A stretch of DNA of 28,536 nucleotides, taken from assembly GCF_000485595.1 (NCBI RefSeq), contig NW_014577438.1, positions 7,917 to 36,452 on the forward strand, given 5' to 3'. Below the pieces are notes generated by a model. The model did no database searches, had not been told where the DNA came from, and saw only the letters and a list, made by a program, of their open reading frames with translations. Shown piece by piece: positions 18,850-28,536 of this stretch. The stretch is from Priapulus caudatus. Lineage: Eukaryota; Priapulida; Priapulimorpha; Priapulimorphida; Priapulidae. A program made the translations under genes and the position numbers. Each line of letters opens with the position of its first letter. Within the stretch, counting starts at the first letter, position 1.

Positions 18850-19214
18850 CGTTAGGTGCATGCGTGCATGCAAGCGTGCGTGCGTGCGTTCGCGTATGCG
18901 TGTCCGAGCGCTTTCTTTGTGTGCGCACAAAGCATGCGTTTTCGTGAACGCGCGTATGTATATGTGTGGGTGTACGTATGTGCGTGCATGGGTGCGTGCG
19001 TACGCGCGCGTGTGTGGTATGCGTGTGGGAGGGAGTTTGGTGCACGCGCGTGTGTTTGCGCATGTGCGTGTATCTGAATGCGCGCGCATGTGTGATTGCG
19101 CGTGTGCATGTGTGTACCACTGATTTCTATATACTAACTATATACTAACTCTATACTGCTAAGTTAGGAGATAGAGATCAGTGGTGTATACGCGTATGCG
19201 AGTGCGCGCGCGCG

Positions 19215-19262
<48 letters not shown>
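18850..19262. repeat. GCGT/GTGT-rich repeat tract with central hairpin
   Basis: Irregular (GCGTGT/GCAT) alternation over 18850-19115, a 15-bp inverted repeat (19116-19130 and 19171-19185, one mismatch), then (GT)n at 19216-19260. All Cys/Val/His/Thr-rich frames here are repeat translations. Confidence 0.88.
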
Positions 19263-19266
<4 letters not shown>

Positions 19267-19389
19267 CACCTGCACGTGTGTGTTCACGCTTAGGTTCTTT
19301 CCTGTATGTACGCATGCACGCGTCAGTACCTGAGTATGCATTGCAATATACGCGCACGAAGATGTAGGCAGGTACAGGAGGTACACCGC

Positions 19390-19800
19390 TTATTAAACAC
19401 TATAATTCAGCGTAGGAATAGTTATTAGTCCGTTCTGCGAACAGTAAGATAAGTTAATTTAACTCAGATAGCAGTATAAGGTATTTAAAGCAATAAGGTA
19501 AGCGGGTTTCATTCTCCCCGTAACTACCGTTCGAGCAACGTAATAAGCATGTTTGTATGAATGCTTTTCATAATAATTTGTAGAAACGTATATAATAATT
19601 GGGTGAGAGTGATAGCGTCACAAAAGAATGAGGTTTATGTGTGTATAGTTAATGATCACGCACAATTTGCGACCCTTGCGTATTTTCTGAGGGAAATTTT
19701 GCGTTTCGTTGTCACATCGTTCAATTCAATATGATTTTCTAGCAATGGGACGCTTACGTTCGCACGTATCTTCGTGTTGTATATGCTAAAAATGCATAAC
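19390..19800. other. unique AT-rich sequence, nothing recognised
   Basis: No open frames of note and no repeat structure. Confidence 0.5.
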
Positions 19801-19804
19801 ATAT

Positions 19805-19805
<1 letters not shown>

Positions 19806-19848
<43 letters not shown>
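19806..19848. repeat. (AAT)n microsatellite
   Basis: About 14 units directly preceding the LINE C-terminal fragment. The same trinucleotide forms the tails at 20120, 20237 and 20336. Confidence 0.95.
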
Positions 19849-19849
<1 letters not shown>

Positions 19850-19856
19850 GCTCACC

Positions 19857-20118
19857 AAGTATAAAGATCTGTAGATAATTTTAGCAAGATGTAGAACACT
19901 AACACGAGAGTTGTGCCAGTATTGGTCGGAGCCCTTGGCTCTATAAAGAATGGCATTGAGAAGAACTTCAAGGAAACCACACTAACCAAGAAGTGCAAAA
20001 AATCGCACTACTGGGAACAGCACTCATCCTGCGCAAAATTCTGGATTGAATCCCTATGTCCCAGGTTGGGACACGACAAACCCAGAAGCCACCGGCTAAT
20101 GCCATGATCCACTTTAGA
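19857..20118 (+). pseudogene. 3'-terminal fragment of a non-LTR retrotransposon ORF plus 3' UTR
   Basis: Three frame pieces in the right order look like the extreme C-terminus of a LINE polyprotein: KYKDL (19857-19871), VVPVLVGALGSIKNG (from 19910), and EVQKIALLGTALILRKILD (19990-20046) with a stop at 20047-20049. Frame changes separate them, and a TAG replaces what is probably a Trp codon just before NTNTRVVP. The VPVxVGALG ... LGTAxILRK(x)L tail is one I recall from LINE proteins of fish and invertebrates; I do not assign the clade. The ~70-bp 3' UTR (CTATGTCCCAGGTTGGGACA ... GATCCACTTT) leads into an AAT tail. It is 5' truncated and dead. Confidence 0.72.
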
Positions 20119-20165
<47 letters not shown>

Positions 20166-20234
20166 ATCTCTATGTCCCAGGTTGGGACACGAACAACCCA
20201 GAAGCCACCGGCTAATGCAATGATCCACTTTCGA

Positions 20235-20266
<32 letters not shown>

Positions 20267-20345
20267 ATTTCTATGTCCCAGGTTGGAACACGACCAACCT
20301 AGAAGCCACCGGCTAATGCCATGATCCACTTTAGAAATAATAATA
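20050..20345 (+). repeat. three tandem copies of the LINE 3' UTR with (AAT)n tails
   Basis: CTATGTCCCAGGTTGG begins at 20054, 20170 and 20271. Each copy continues through GAAGCCACCGGCTAATGC and GATCCACTTT to an AAT run. Units are 116 and 101 bp, differing mainly in AAT number. Each begins just after the preceding tail, as if the tail end had been amplified with its UTR. Confidence 0.9.
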
Positions 20346-20357
20346 ATAAAAATAATA

Positions 20358-20407
<50 letters not shown>

Positions 20408-20530
20408 ATACTACTACTACTACTAATAATAATAATTATTATTATTATTATTGGTGTTGTTGTTGTTGTTGTTGTTACTATTGTTATTGCTGTCATTATT
20501 ATTATTATTATTATTGTCATGGGTATTATT
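20334..20530. repeat. compound trinucleotide tract AAT-ACT-AAT-ATT-GTT-ATT
   Basis: Blocks of (TAC)n, (AAT)n, (ATT)n and (GTT)n follow one another. The AAT/ATT junction near 20434 is self-complementary. Confidence 0.93.
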
Positions 20531-20817
20531 ATGCAACGGTAATAATTCTAAACGTCTTCTAAATGTCAACGACTTCGTTTTGGAACAAGCATTTCGACAG
20601 GTCCGAAGTATTCGCACATAAACCGCTGAAACGACGTGCTTGTGTGTGCGCGTGTGTTGGGGGTATCACAGGGTAGAACCTAAGCCATCCGTCATTGACA
20701 CTGAAAGTATGCACTAAGAAAGGAAGGGAGATTAATGAAGTGCGTAGCGATACAGACCATGCTATGGAGGAAGTCGGAGTGGCGAAATAGAGTGAGACAA
20801 ACAGTGAGAGAAAGAGA

Positions 20818-20819
20818 AG

Positions 20820-20910
<91 letters not shown>

Positions 20911-21502
20911 GGATGGATAGGTAGATAGATGGATATATAATATATATATAGATATATATATATATATATATATATTATATAGATAATAGATAGAAGATAG
21001 ATAGATAGATAGATAGATAGCCATAGATAGATAGATAGATTAGATTAGATGATGGATGGTAGATACTGATATATATTAAGAGTATTATATAAATATATGA
21101 GTATAATAGATAGATAGATATATAGATAGATAATGAGATAGATAATGATAAGATAGATAGATAGATAGATAGAGATAGATTAGATAGATTGATAGTAGAT
21201 AGATAGCCATAGATAGATGAAGATAGAATAAGATAGATAGTAGATTAGATAGATATAGATGTAGATAAAGTAAATGAGCTGAATATAATAATATATATTA
21301 TAGTAATATATATAGATATATAGATATATATAGATATATAGATAGATAGATTGGATAGCTGGATAGATGGATAATATATATATAGACGAGAGTATGATAT
21401 AGCATATAGATAGATAGATGGAGATATGATAATAGATAGATAGCATAGATAGGATACAATAGATAGATAAATGGATGGATGCAATCGTAATAGATAGATA
21501 GT

Positions 21503-21534
<32 letters not shown>

Positions 21535-21560
21535 TATAGACTGATAGATAGAGTAGATAG
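20818..21560. repeat. (ATAG)n array with long decayed continuation
   Basis: Perfect units from 20820 to about 20910, then ATAG/TATA/GATG variants with indels to about 21560. A translation gives Tyr-Leu-Ser-Ile repeats, so the frames are artefacts. Confidence 0.95.
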
Positions 21561-21777
21561 ATAGACAGATGATAGTATAGTATAGATAGTTAGCTAAGAA
21601 TGAACAGATAGACAGAGCAGGACATGACGGTCAGCAGACAAGTTATTACTAGCTAAGCCTGGCATTTTCTGACGATGCTCCGAACGTTTCTCTGTTTCTC
21701 CACGCCGCTTTAATGTTTTGATTAACCAGCAGCTCAACTGGAAGTAAAGGCACCACTGCGTGCTTGGATTGTCTGCC

Positions 21778-21924
21778 AATGCTGCAGGTGTTTGCGCGAA
21801 TCCGGAACAAACGTTATCATTGAAACTTAATGATCATAATCGCTCTGATATTGACAACTGATGAATAAACTCTGGTTGATTCAATTTTCCGTCTGTTTTT
21901 TTTTTCTCGCTCTCCATCAATTAC

Positions 21925-21967
<43 letters not shown>

Positions 21968-22355
21968 ATCGTTCTTGCTATCTGCCCCTCTGCCCCTTCT
22001 CCCTTTTTCAATCTCTCTCGCGCGCGCTCTCTCTTTCGCTCTCCCTTTCTCTCTCACACACACTCACTCTCTCTCTTTTCTCTCTTCCAGCTTTCTATAT
22101 ATCTATCTCTCTCCGCTCTTCCCCCTTTCAATGCTGCAGCTGTTTTGCGCAAATCCGGAACAAACATTATCATTGAAACTTAATGATCATAATCGCTCTC
22201 GTTTTTTTTTCTCTCTCTTTTTCTTCTCTCCCACTAATATATAATATAATATATATATTATATATATATATATATATCGTTCTTGGCTAATCGCTATCTG
22301 CCCCTTTGTCCCTTCTCCCTTTTTCAATTGCTCTCGCGCTCTCTCTCGCTCTCTC

Positions 22356-22401
<46 letters not shown>

Positions 22402-22470
22402 TCTCACACTCTCTCTTTCTCTCTTCCACTTTCTATATCTCAGTCTCTCTCAGCCCCTCCCCATTTCTCT
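21778..22470. repeat. diverged ~350-bp tandem duplication with TA and CT tracts
   Basis: AATGCTGCAG(G/C)TG starts at 21778 and 22130, followed in both by CCGGAACAAAC and TTGAAACTTAATGATCATAA, a TA-rich stretch, TCGTTCTTG, and CCCTTCTCCCTTTTTCAA (about 21990 and 22308), then CT repeats. The spacing shifts from 352 to about 309 bp because the simple-sequence parts differ in length. Confidence 0.88.
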
Positions 22471-23215
22471 CGCAGTTAATCGATCTGTCTGTCGTTTACA
22501 TAAACGCATGATTTCATTCATCAGTCATTAGAAACTGCACAATTTGTGCTCATTATCTCTCATTACATTAATTGTGGAACAAAGATCAATCATAAACATC
22601 CGATCGCTCTAATTATTAAATTGCAAATAAACTTTCGTATATATTCCACATTTCAATTTCTGCTCTGTGTGACAGGAACACCATTAGCTGCCACATACGC
22701 GTGTACTGCTACACTTCCGTATGCATGTACGGAAGCTCAAAAACTTCACTCGACTTTCGAATTTCGAAAAAGTCTAAAGAGAGATTGTGATCAATTTGTG
22801 CATGTTTGTATTTACTGCTCCGTAATTTTTAGAAAACGGCTTCGTTTTGCTTTAAATTCGAAATGCTCGAAAATTGAAACTTAAAATTCGAACTTCGAAA
22901 ATTTGAAATTCAAAAATTGAATTTCGAAACTCGAAAATAAAATTCAATCGAGGCCTCTAATGTTTTCGCGTGTGGCGGCATGCGAAAGCCGCTGTGCCGG
23001 CGATGCATGGCTCGTGATTGCGAAGCGAGTCCGCGCTCGCTCGACAAGGGAAATCGAATAGCACACGACAAGCGCGTGTAGGGAGAGGACGGGGGCAAAT
23101 CATTTCTTCCAGACTCTCGGAGCAAATATCCGCTTTGTGTTTTCTGGCAGGTGAAGAGGACGTTAGGAGGACCGTGGGAATACGCTTTATTTAATTAGTT
23201 GCGTGTATGTACGCC
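22471..23215. other. unique sequence with TTCGAA-rich segment
   Basis: A 112-codon frame (22546-22884) has no recognised domain. CTTCCGTA-TGCATG-TACGGAAG at 22711-22732 is a small perfect hairpin. From 22756 to 22945, variants of TTCGAAATT recur at irregular spacing, as in a degenerate short tandem repeat. Confidence 0.5.
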
Positions 23216-23217
23216 AC

Positions 23218-23236
23218 GCATCTCTCTCTCTCTCTC

Positions 23237-23287
<51 letters not shown>

Positions 23288-23443
23288 CTCTCTCTCTCTC
23301 TCTCGTGCTCTCTCTCGTCTCTCTTCTCTGTGTGTAGTGTGTGTAGTGTGTGTGTGGTGTGTGTGTGTGTTTGTTGTTTGCGTGCATGTGTGTTGTTTGT
23401 TTGTTGTTGTGTGTGTGTGTGTGTGTGTGTGCTGTGTGTGTGT

Positions 23444-23489
<46 letters not shown>

Positions 23490-23524
23490 TGCGCGTGTGT
23501 GTATGTGTGTGCGCGGGCTATGCG

Positions 23525-23587
<63 letters not shown>

Positions 23588-23725
23588 GTGTGTGTGTGTG
23601 TGTGGTGTGTATGTGCGTGCGAGTGTGTGTATGTGTGTGCGCGCATGCGTGTGTGTGTATGTATACGTGTGAGTGTGCGTGCGCGTGTGTGTGTGGGTGT
23701 GCGTGTGTACGTGCGTGCATGTGTG
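23218..23725. repeat. (CT)n then (GT)n compound microsatellite
   Basis: CT repeats from 23218 to about 23330, then GT repeats with GC, TTG and AT interruptions to about 23725. The open frames through it (up to 241 codons) are low-complexity Leu/Ser and Cys/Val strings, not genes. Confidence 0.97.
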
Positions 23726-24145
23726 TGTGTCTCTGTATGTCCTTTTCTCCCTCCCTCCCATCTCTATCGCTCGTTGTCCATTTCTCTCTCCCGCTTTATT
23801 TCTATCTCTCTTCCTCTCCCTCTTTCGATATCTCTCTCTTTGTATTTGTGTGTGTACGTACGTGTATGTCTATGTATCCGTAACCAAGTGCGTGTGTACG
23901 TGTGTGTATGTGTACACAGATTATGTAGGTAAACTTACTAATCTAGTTCCTTGAATATCTCGACGCGGAAATGGCGATGTCATTCGTCACATCGCGCTAG
24001 AGACCGAGAAAGATTGACACATTTATACACAAATTGAGAAGCTAAGATTAGAGCATAAGTACACACAAATTTATTCTACGAGACTACTTAGTCTTACATT
24101 CAATGCATTTGTTTTAATAATAATTTATAGATAGATTGCTCATTC
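23726..24145. other. CT-rich decay and unique sequence
   Basis: CT-rich up to 23840 and GT-rich to 23920, then unrecognised unique sequence. Confidence 0.5.
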
Positions 24146-24191
24146 ATTATATTATTATTATTATTATTATGACTATTATTATTATTATTAT
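24146..24191. repeat. (ATT)n microsatellite
   Basis: About 14 ATT units with one GACT interruption. Confidence 0.93.
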
Positions 24192-25060
24192 TCGTTAGCG
24201 AGGCAAGGCGGTGGCGAGAGCAGTTTTATAGCAAGTGGTGGGATTTCTAAGCATGTGCACGCTTCATTTCACCCCATTGATCACGACTGAGTTAAATCTT
24301 TACATTTAATACTTTAGTTTATTATATAATTTCGATGACGCCACGAGGTCCCTGCCATCTAACATGACGGGACATGTATGTACCTGCGCATGCGCTACCT
24401 AGCTACGCTATAGCATGTTGCAGAAAGCAAACGAGAAAATTGCTCGTTTATGTGTAAAACCAATCACGCGTTATGGACGTACGTAATTTCATTATGTTTC
24501 CAGCGAAAGTCGGTTTACGCTCATTTACATAATATTGTCGCGGCGTGATGCGATGCAGACGGCCGGGCGACTGCATCGCGAAGATATCGTAACGCCGGTG
24601 AATTTATTGCCACCAATAAATGCCGAGTTTGTCGAACTCGGACATTCTCGACTTCCATCATTAGCGAGGCGTCTATTGCGTCGGCGTGTGTAAATTGCAG
24701 TTACCATGGAAAGCTAATGGCAAAATTCGTGTCCGTGTGTCTAACCCCGCTAGAGTTGACCCATCTGTCTGGCGTGATTGCCAAGCAACTCCAAGTCAAT
24801 CAATGTTGCGTTAGAACGTTCTAAAGACATGCTTTAGCGCTGAACCCGATCGAACCTGTCCCCGATAAAACCCAGGGGGCGTGGTCGAAAGAGTAGGTCA
24901 ATTATCTGAGCGTGGCTGTATACATACGAATATAGCAGCGAATAAAATATAGAACATAGAACATACGCATAGGAAAGTTTACCACATCGTAGCTATATTG
25001 CCGATAGGTAAATAATCGCCTGCTGTTGTCGCATGTGAGTGTATATATAATATATATGTA
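24192..25060. other. unique sequence, possibly conserved non-coding
   Basis: No coding recognised. Positions 24480-24740 are repeat-poor and compositionally balanced, with homeobox-like motifs (AATTTCATTA, AGCTAATGGC) and ATTTACATAATATTG, which resembles an octamer/Sox site. That makes it a weak candidate for a regulatory element. Confidence 0.3.
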
Positions 25061-25069
25061 GTGTCGGAA

Positions 25070-26733
25070 CACCTTGTAATTCATCCGATGTAGCAGCCTT
25101 GATATTCAAAGCTTATTGCTAAAGCCCAAAGTTAAAACCAACTGAATGTCAGATTCCAGCAAGAATAATGAAAATTTCAGCTCCTGTCCTGTCGCCTATC
25201 CTTTCATTCATCTACCAACAATTTCTCGACACTGGACAGCTTCCGAAAGATTGAACAACGGCTAACATCACACCAATTTTTAAGAAGGGCAATAGGAGCG
25301 TCCCGAGCAACTATCGTCCTGTTTCGCTTACATCAATATCTAGCAAGATATTTGAACATATCATAAATAGCCAAGTCAGAAATCATCTCGAAGGAAAAAA
25401 ATTACAAATTGATAACCAGCATGGCTTCCGTAGTAATCGATCCTGTGAGAGCCAGCTGCTGATAACAACTCAGGACCTTGCAACCAGCATTAACAACAGG
25501 AAGCAGACGGATGTAATAATACTGGACTTTAGTAAAGCCTTCGACAAGGTCCCACAACAACGCCTTCTTCAGAAGCTTGACCATTACGGTATCCGTGGAA
25601 AACGTTGACGCTGGATAGCAGCTTTTCTCACCCAGCGTACCCAGCGTGTAGTTGTAGAAGGAGGCTTCTCTGACTGCTGTCACTTCCGGAGTTCCACAAG
25701 GAACGGTACTAGGCTCACTCCTATTCCTCCTCTTCATTAACGACTTGCCAGACAACATTGCTTCCAAAACTCGATTATTCGCAGATGATTGTCTGTTGTA
25801 CCGCGAGATTAGCAACCAGCAAGACCAGGAAGCGCTTCAAGACGACCTTGACAAGCTAGTACAATGGACATCGACATGGCAGATGGAGTTTAACGCAAGC
25901 AAGTGCTACATCATGAATATCTCCCTTCTGCGCAAACAACATCATAAGTACATCTACCGCATTCACGACTCTTCACTGCAGTATGTCACATTCAACCCGT
26001 ATCTTGGAGTTCACCTAGACAGTGGCCTCAGGTGGAACGTCCACATTGACAACATATGTGTGAAGGCCAATAGATTGTTAGGCTTCCTGCGCCGAAATCT
26101 GGGCTGCAGCCATCAGCACATTAAGGAAAGAGCGTACAAAACTCTTGTACTACCAAGCCTGGATTACTGCTCATCAGTGTGGGACCCACACCAAGAGAAA
26201 TATAAATATAAGCTAGAAATTATACAAAACAGATCTGCAAGATTTGTTACAATCATCTATGGACGATATAGCAGTACGTCAGCTCTTAAGGACCAACTCG
26301 GGTGGCAACAACTTATGTATCGTAGACGCTTTAACTCGAGTGTAGTGATGTATAAGGTTGTAAACCCCTTATAGCAATACCGGCGAATTGATATCTGATC
26401 CCGGGGATGTCAGGTACCAGATCGAAACCCCCCCACAAATTTCGGCACCTGCACTGCAACAACAACACATTCAAATTCTCTTTTTCCCCCAGTTGATTCC
26501 AATCTGGAACAACCTACCCGTGGGTGTTGTGGAAGCAACGGACGTTGACATTTTTAAGTCAAGGCTTCACTCCCACATGCACCCGAACCCATTTTAAGAG
26601 GACACCAGTTTCATTGCACTCACATCATTATGCACCTGTTTGTTTATTGGGTTTATCCCTGAAGGCACTTACTACCTTGTCAGTATATCCAGTGTAGTAG
26701 ACACCGACAAGTACGAGAACATAACATAACATA
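25070..26733 (+). pseudogene. 5'-truncated, inactivated CR1/Jockey-type LINE (reverse transcriptase)
   Basis: Translated pieces give most of a non-LTR reverse transcriptase in order: IPARIMKISAP, NYRPVSLTS (about 25309), HGFRSNRSCESQLL, LDFSKAFDKVP (25522-), SGVPQGTVLGSLL, catalytic FADD (25778-25789), YLGVHLDSGLRW, LVLPSLDYCSSVWDPH, LEIIQNRSARFV, then FFPQLIPIWNNLPVGVVEA. The endonuclease domain is absent, so the copy is 5' truncated, the usual outcome of LINE insertion. In-frame TGA codons lie at 25252 and 25606. There is a frameshift near 25678, another near 26370 and probably one at the T/C run near 26480. The last stop is at 26595-26597. A ~120-bp 3' UTR ends in ACATAACATAACAT (26719-26732), a short microsatellite tail typical of CR1/Jockey elements. 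Clade assignment is from motif style only. Confidence 0.88.
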
Positions 26734-27200
26734 GCTGAATCCATATATCTCCGATGCGCAGCTGTTTAGTTCTCTCTAAACAAATGACAAATTATCCCGA
26801 CGGGAGAAGGCAACAAAACCATGTTATAAAACTCCATGTTGGTATACGTTCCTGGGCGTGCGTGCGTGACTACCTATGCACGTACGTGAGCGTGGGCGTG
26901 TGTAGCGTGCGTGGCGTGTGTGCGTGCTGCATACGCGCGTGCGTGGTCTGTGAGAGACATGTGACTGGAATATACTGACATGTAGCAACACGTCAGGCGC
27001 AAAATCATACAACGCGAGTGACACAAAATCAAGCGGATGGGAAATGTATTATAGGCCGACGTCGGTTCCACTACACGCTAGCACTGACAGCGTCTGTTCT
27101 CCCCAGCTTCGCGATAAATAGAAGCGCAGTCAGTTACGCGTCACACCTTGCACAATCACAACTCTCAACTCGCCCAAACCCTTTACTCGCCGCGAGCGTG
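26734..27200. other. unique sequence with short GCGT-rich tract
   Basis: An irregular GCGTG/CGTG tract at 26855-26945. Otherwise nothing recognised. Confidence 0.5.
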
Positions 27201-27260
27201 GATGCGTGCCATAGAACTAGAATAGAACTAGAACTTCTATGCTAGTTCTATGATGCGTGC
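27201..27260. mobile_element. 42-bp foldback insertion flanked by a 9-bp direct repeat
   Basis: GATGCGTGC at 27201-27209 and again at 27252-27260 flank a segment whose ends are ATAGAACTAG (27211-27220) and CTAGTTCTAT (27242-27251), an exact 10-bp inverted repeat. Target-duplication-like flanks plus TIRs suggest a minimal transposon remnant, or else a templated repair insertion. Confidence 0.55.
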
Positions 27261-28200
27261 GCGCGTGCAGGTGCTGCGCATCGAGGAGACGCCGAAATAT
27301 CCCAGCCTCTCCAGCGGTAAGCGCGCGTAGCCATTTTACCTCACGCAGACGAACGCGGGTGACACGCTATGTGAGGTATCATTTCTCTGAAATCGCTGCT
27401 GTTTCCAAAACAATGCGCACTCGGGTGGACGTCGCCGCAGGACATTGTGCGACGCAGATTAGAGAGGGGCGAGAACACACACACACACACACACACGGAA
27501 AGAAACAGAGAAGGGGCACGATATTATCAGTAATGAGAGCAGACATTTAGATGGGAATCATCTAAGCAGTTGCATTTTGCTATCGTAATGAGAGAACGCA
27601 GGTAATAGGCACCGTGCCGATCAAAGAAAATCACGCTCACGCGAGCACGCCCACTGTCTAATCAGGCGGGATCCTGGTGCCGCTAGCGGTCGCGAAAGTT
27701 GCTTCTTCGTACACAGCTTGCATGCAAACAAGGATAAAACGCCGTTCCAGTAGCCTCCCACACTCACTTTTTTTTCTGTCGTAGCACACGACGACGTAGG
27801 TCCCAACGGTGCGTGTGAAGCCTAGGCTGTTTACCCGACCGTATGCCATGAGGCAAGTAGGATGTGTTATCGTCCCTCGTCGACGATAGCTGGACACCAG
27901 CCTGCACTCTATTACGAGTATATCACCCATGACTAATGCCGCGTCGAATCATAATCCTCGTCAGCAAGGTTTAGTATAAAAGAATCATAAATGCCACCCA
28001 GCGATACATTATTCTTGGCGCGCACGTTATTCCGTCGGTACGTAGTGACTAGAGTAAGTTTTACGTAGTTAGAGAAGATCATAGATAATACAAACACATC
28101 TATAATATAATTAACGTATAAATCTATGAGAAGACGAAAGCGAAATTTCTTCTCAACATTGATACTAGTAGCGTTGACATTAAAGGAGTGTCGCTGCGTT
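27261..28200. other. unique sequence, nothing recognised
   Basis: GC-richer from 27261 to 27480 with a 97-codon frame (27257-27550) that has an Arg-rich, domain-free product. A short (AC)n lies at 27475-27496. Frames on the minus strand at 27621-27930 are not recognised. Confidence 0.45.
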
Positions 28201-28406
<206 letters not shown>

Positions 28407-28536
28407 GCAATCGACGTTGCTTAGTTGCGATTCATCAACACAGCTATTTAGTAAATTTTCGTATGATTTGATTCATCAAGCTGCGTACGCAAAATATTTT
28501 GCGTAAATCTTGTGTAAATGAATCGACCCCCTGGAC
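28407..28536. other. unique AT-rich end of window
   Basis: Nothing recognised. Confidence 0.5.

Noticed and set aside
20692-21484. Tyr-Leu-Ser-Ile repeat proteins on the minus strand
   Set aside because: Direct translation of the ATAG array.
23195-23932. Very long Cys/Val/Leu/Ser or His/Thr/Arg-rich frames, up to 241 codons
   Set aside because: They are translations of CT and GT microsatellites; frames on both strands and in all phases are equally open.

Overview
The window is animal nuclear DNA. Evidence: spliced exons with GT/AG boundaries and very long introns, dense simple-sequence repeats (GATA, GA/CT, GT/CA, ATG, AAT), several families of inverted-repeat elements, non-LTR retrotransposon remnants and an interstitial (CCCTAA)n tract. 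The repeat types (RTE-like foldback element with a GGCGGAGGT end, a CR1/Jockey-type LINE, a HALTGxDTTS-family relic) suggest an aquatic invertebrate. I cannot name the species.

The only host gene I can support is the 3' end of a TLC-domain gene of the TLCD3 (FAM57) family on the plus strand. It has three exons at 442-595, 9955-10076 and 12080-12161, with compatible phases and clean splice sites, ending at a TAG stop. The upstream exons carrying most of the TLC domain lie outside the window. The 9.36-kb intron between the first two exons is crowded with repeats: a 33-bp minisatellite, microsatellites, a decayed antisense coding relic (2400-3735), a 144-bp tandem array, an ~490-bp TIR element, a 2.8-kb inverted-repeat pair enclosing an interstitial telomeric tract, and an RTE-like foldback element.

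From 12.2 kb onward I find no host gene. This part holds short hairpin elements that share an end motif, a near-perfect ~630-bp palindrome centred near 15615, a 3'-terminal LINE fragment whose tail is present three times next to AAT repeats (19.8-20.3 kb), long GATA-type and CT/GT repeats, a duplicated ~350-bp block (21.8-22.5 kb), a 5'-truncated and frameshifted CR1/Jockey-like LINE (about 25.07-26.73 kb), a tiny 42-bp foldback insertion with a 9-bp direct repeat (27.2 kb), and a terminal GATA array.

I see no operon, CRISPR array or intact new multi-gene system. The most unusual content is structural: the palindrome, the hairpin family and the nested inverted repeats.
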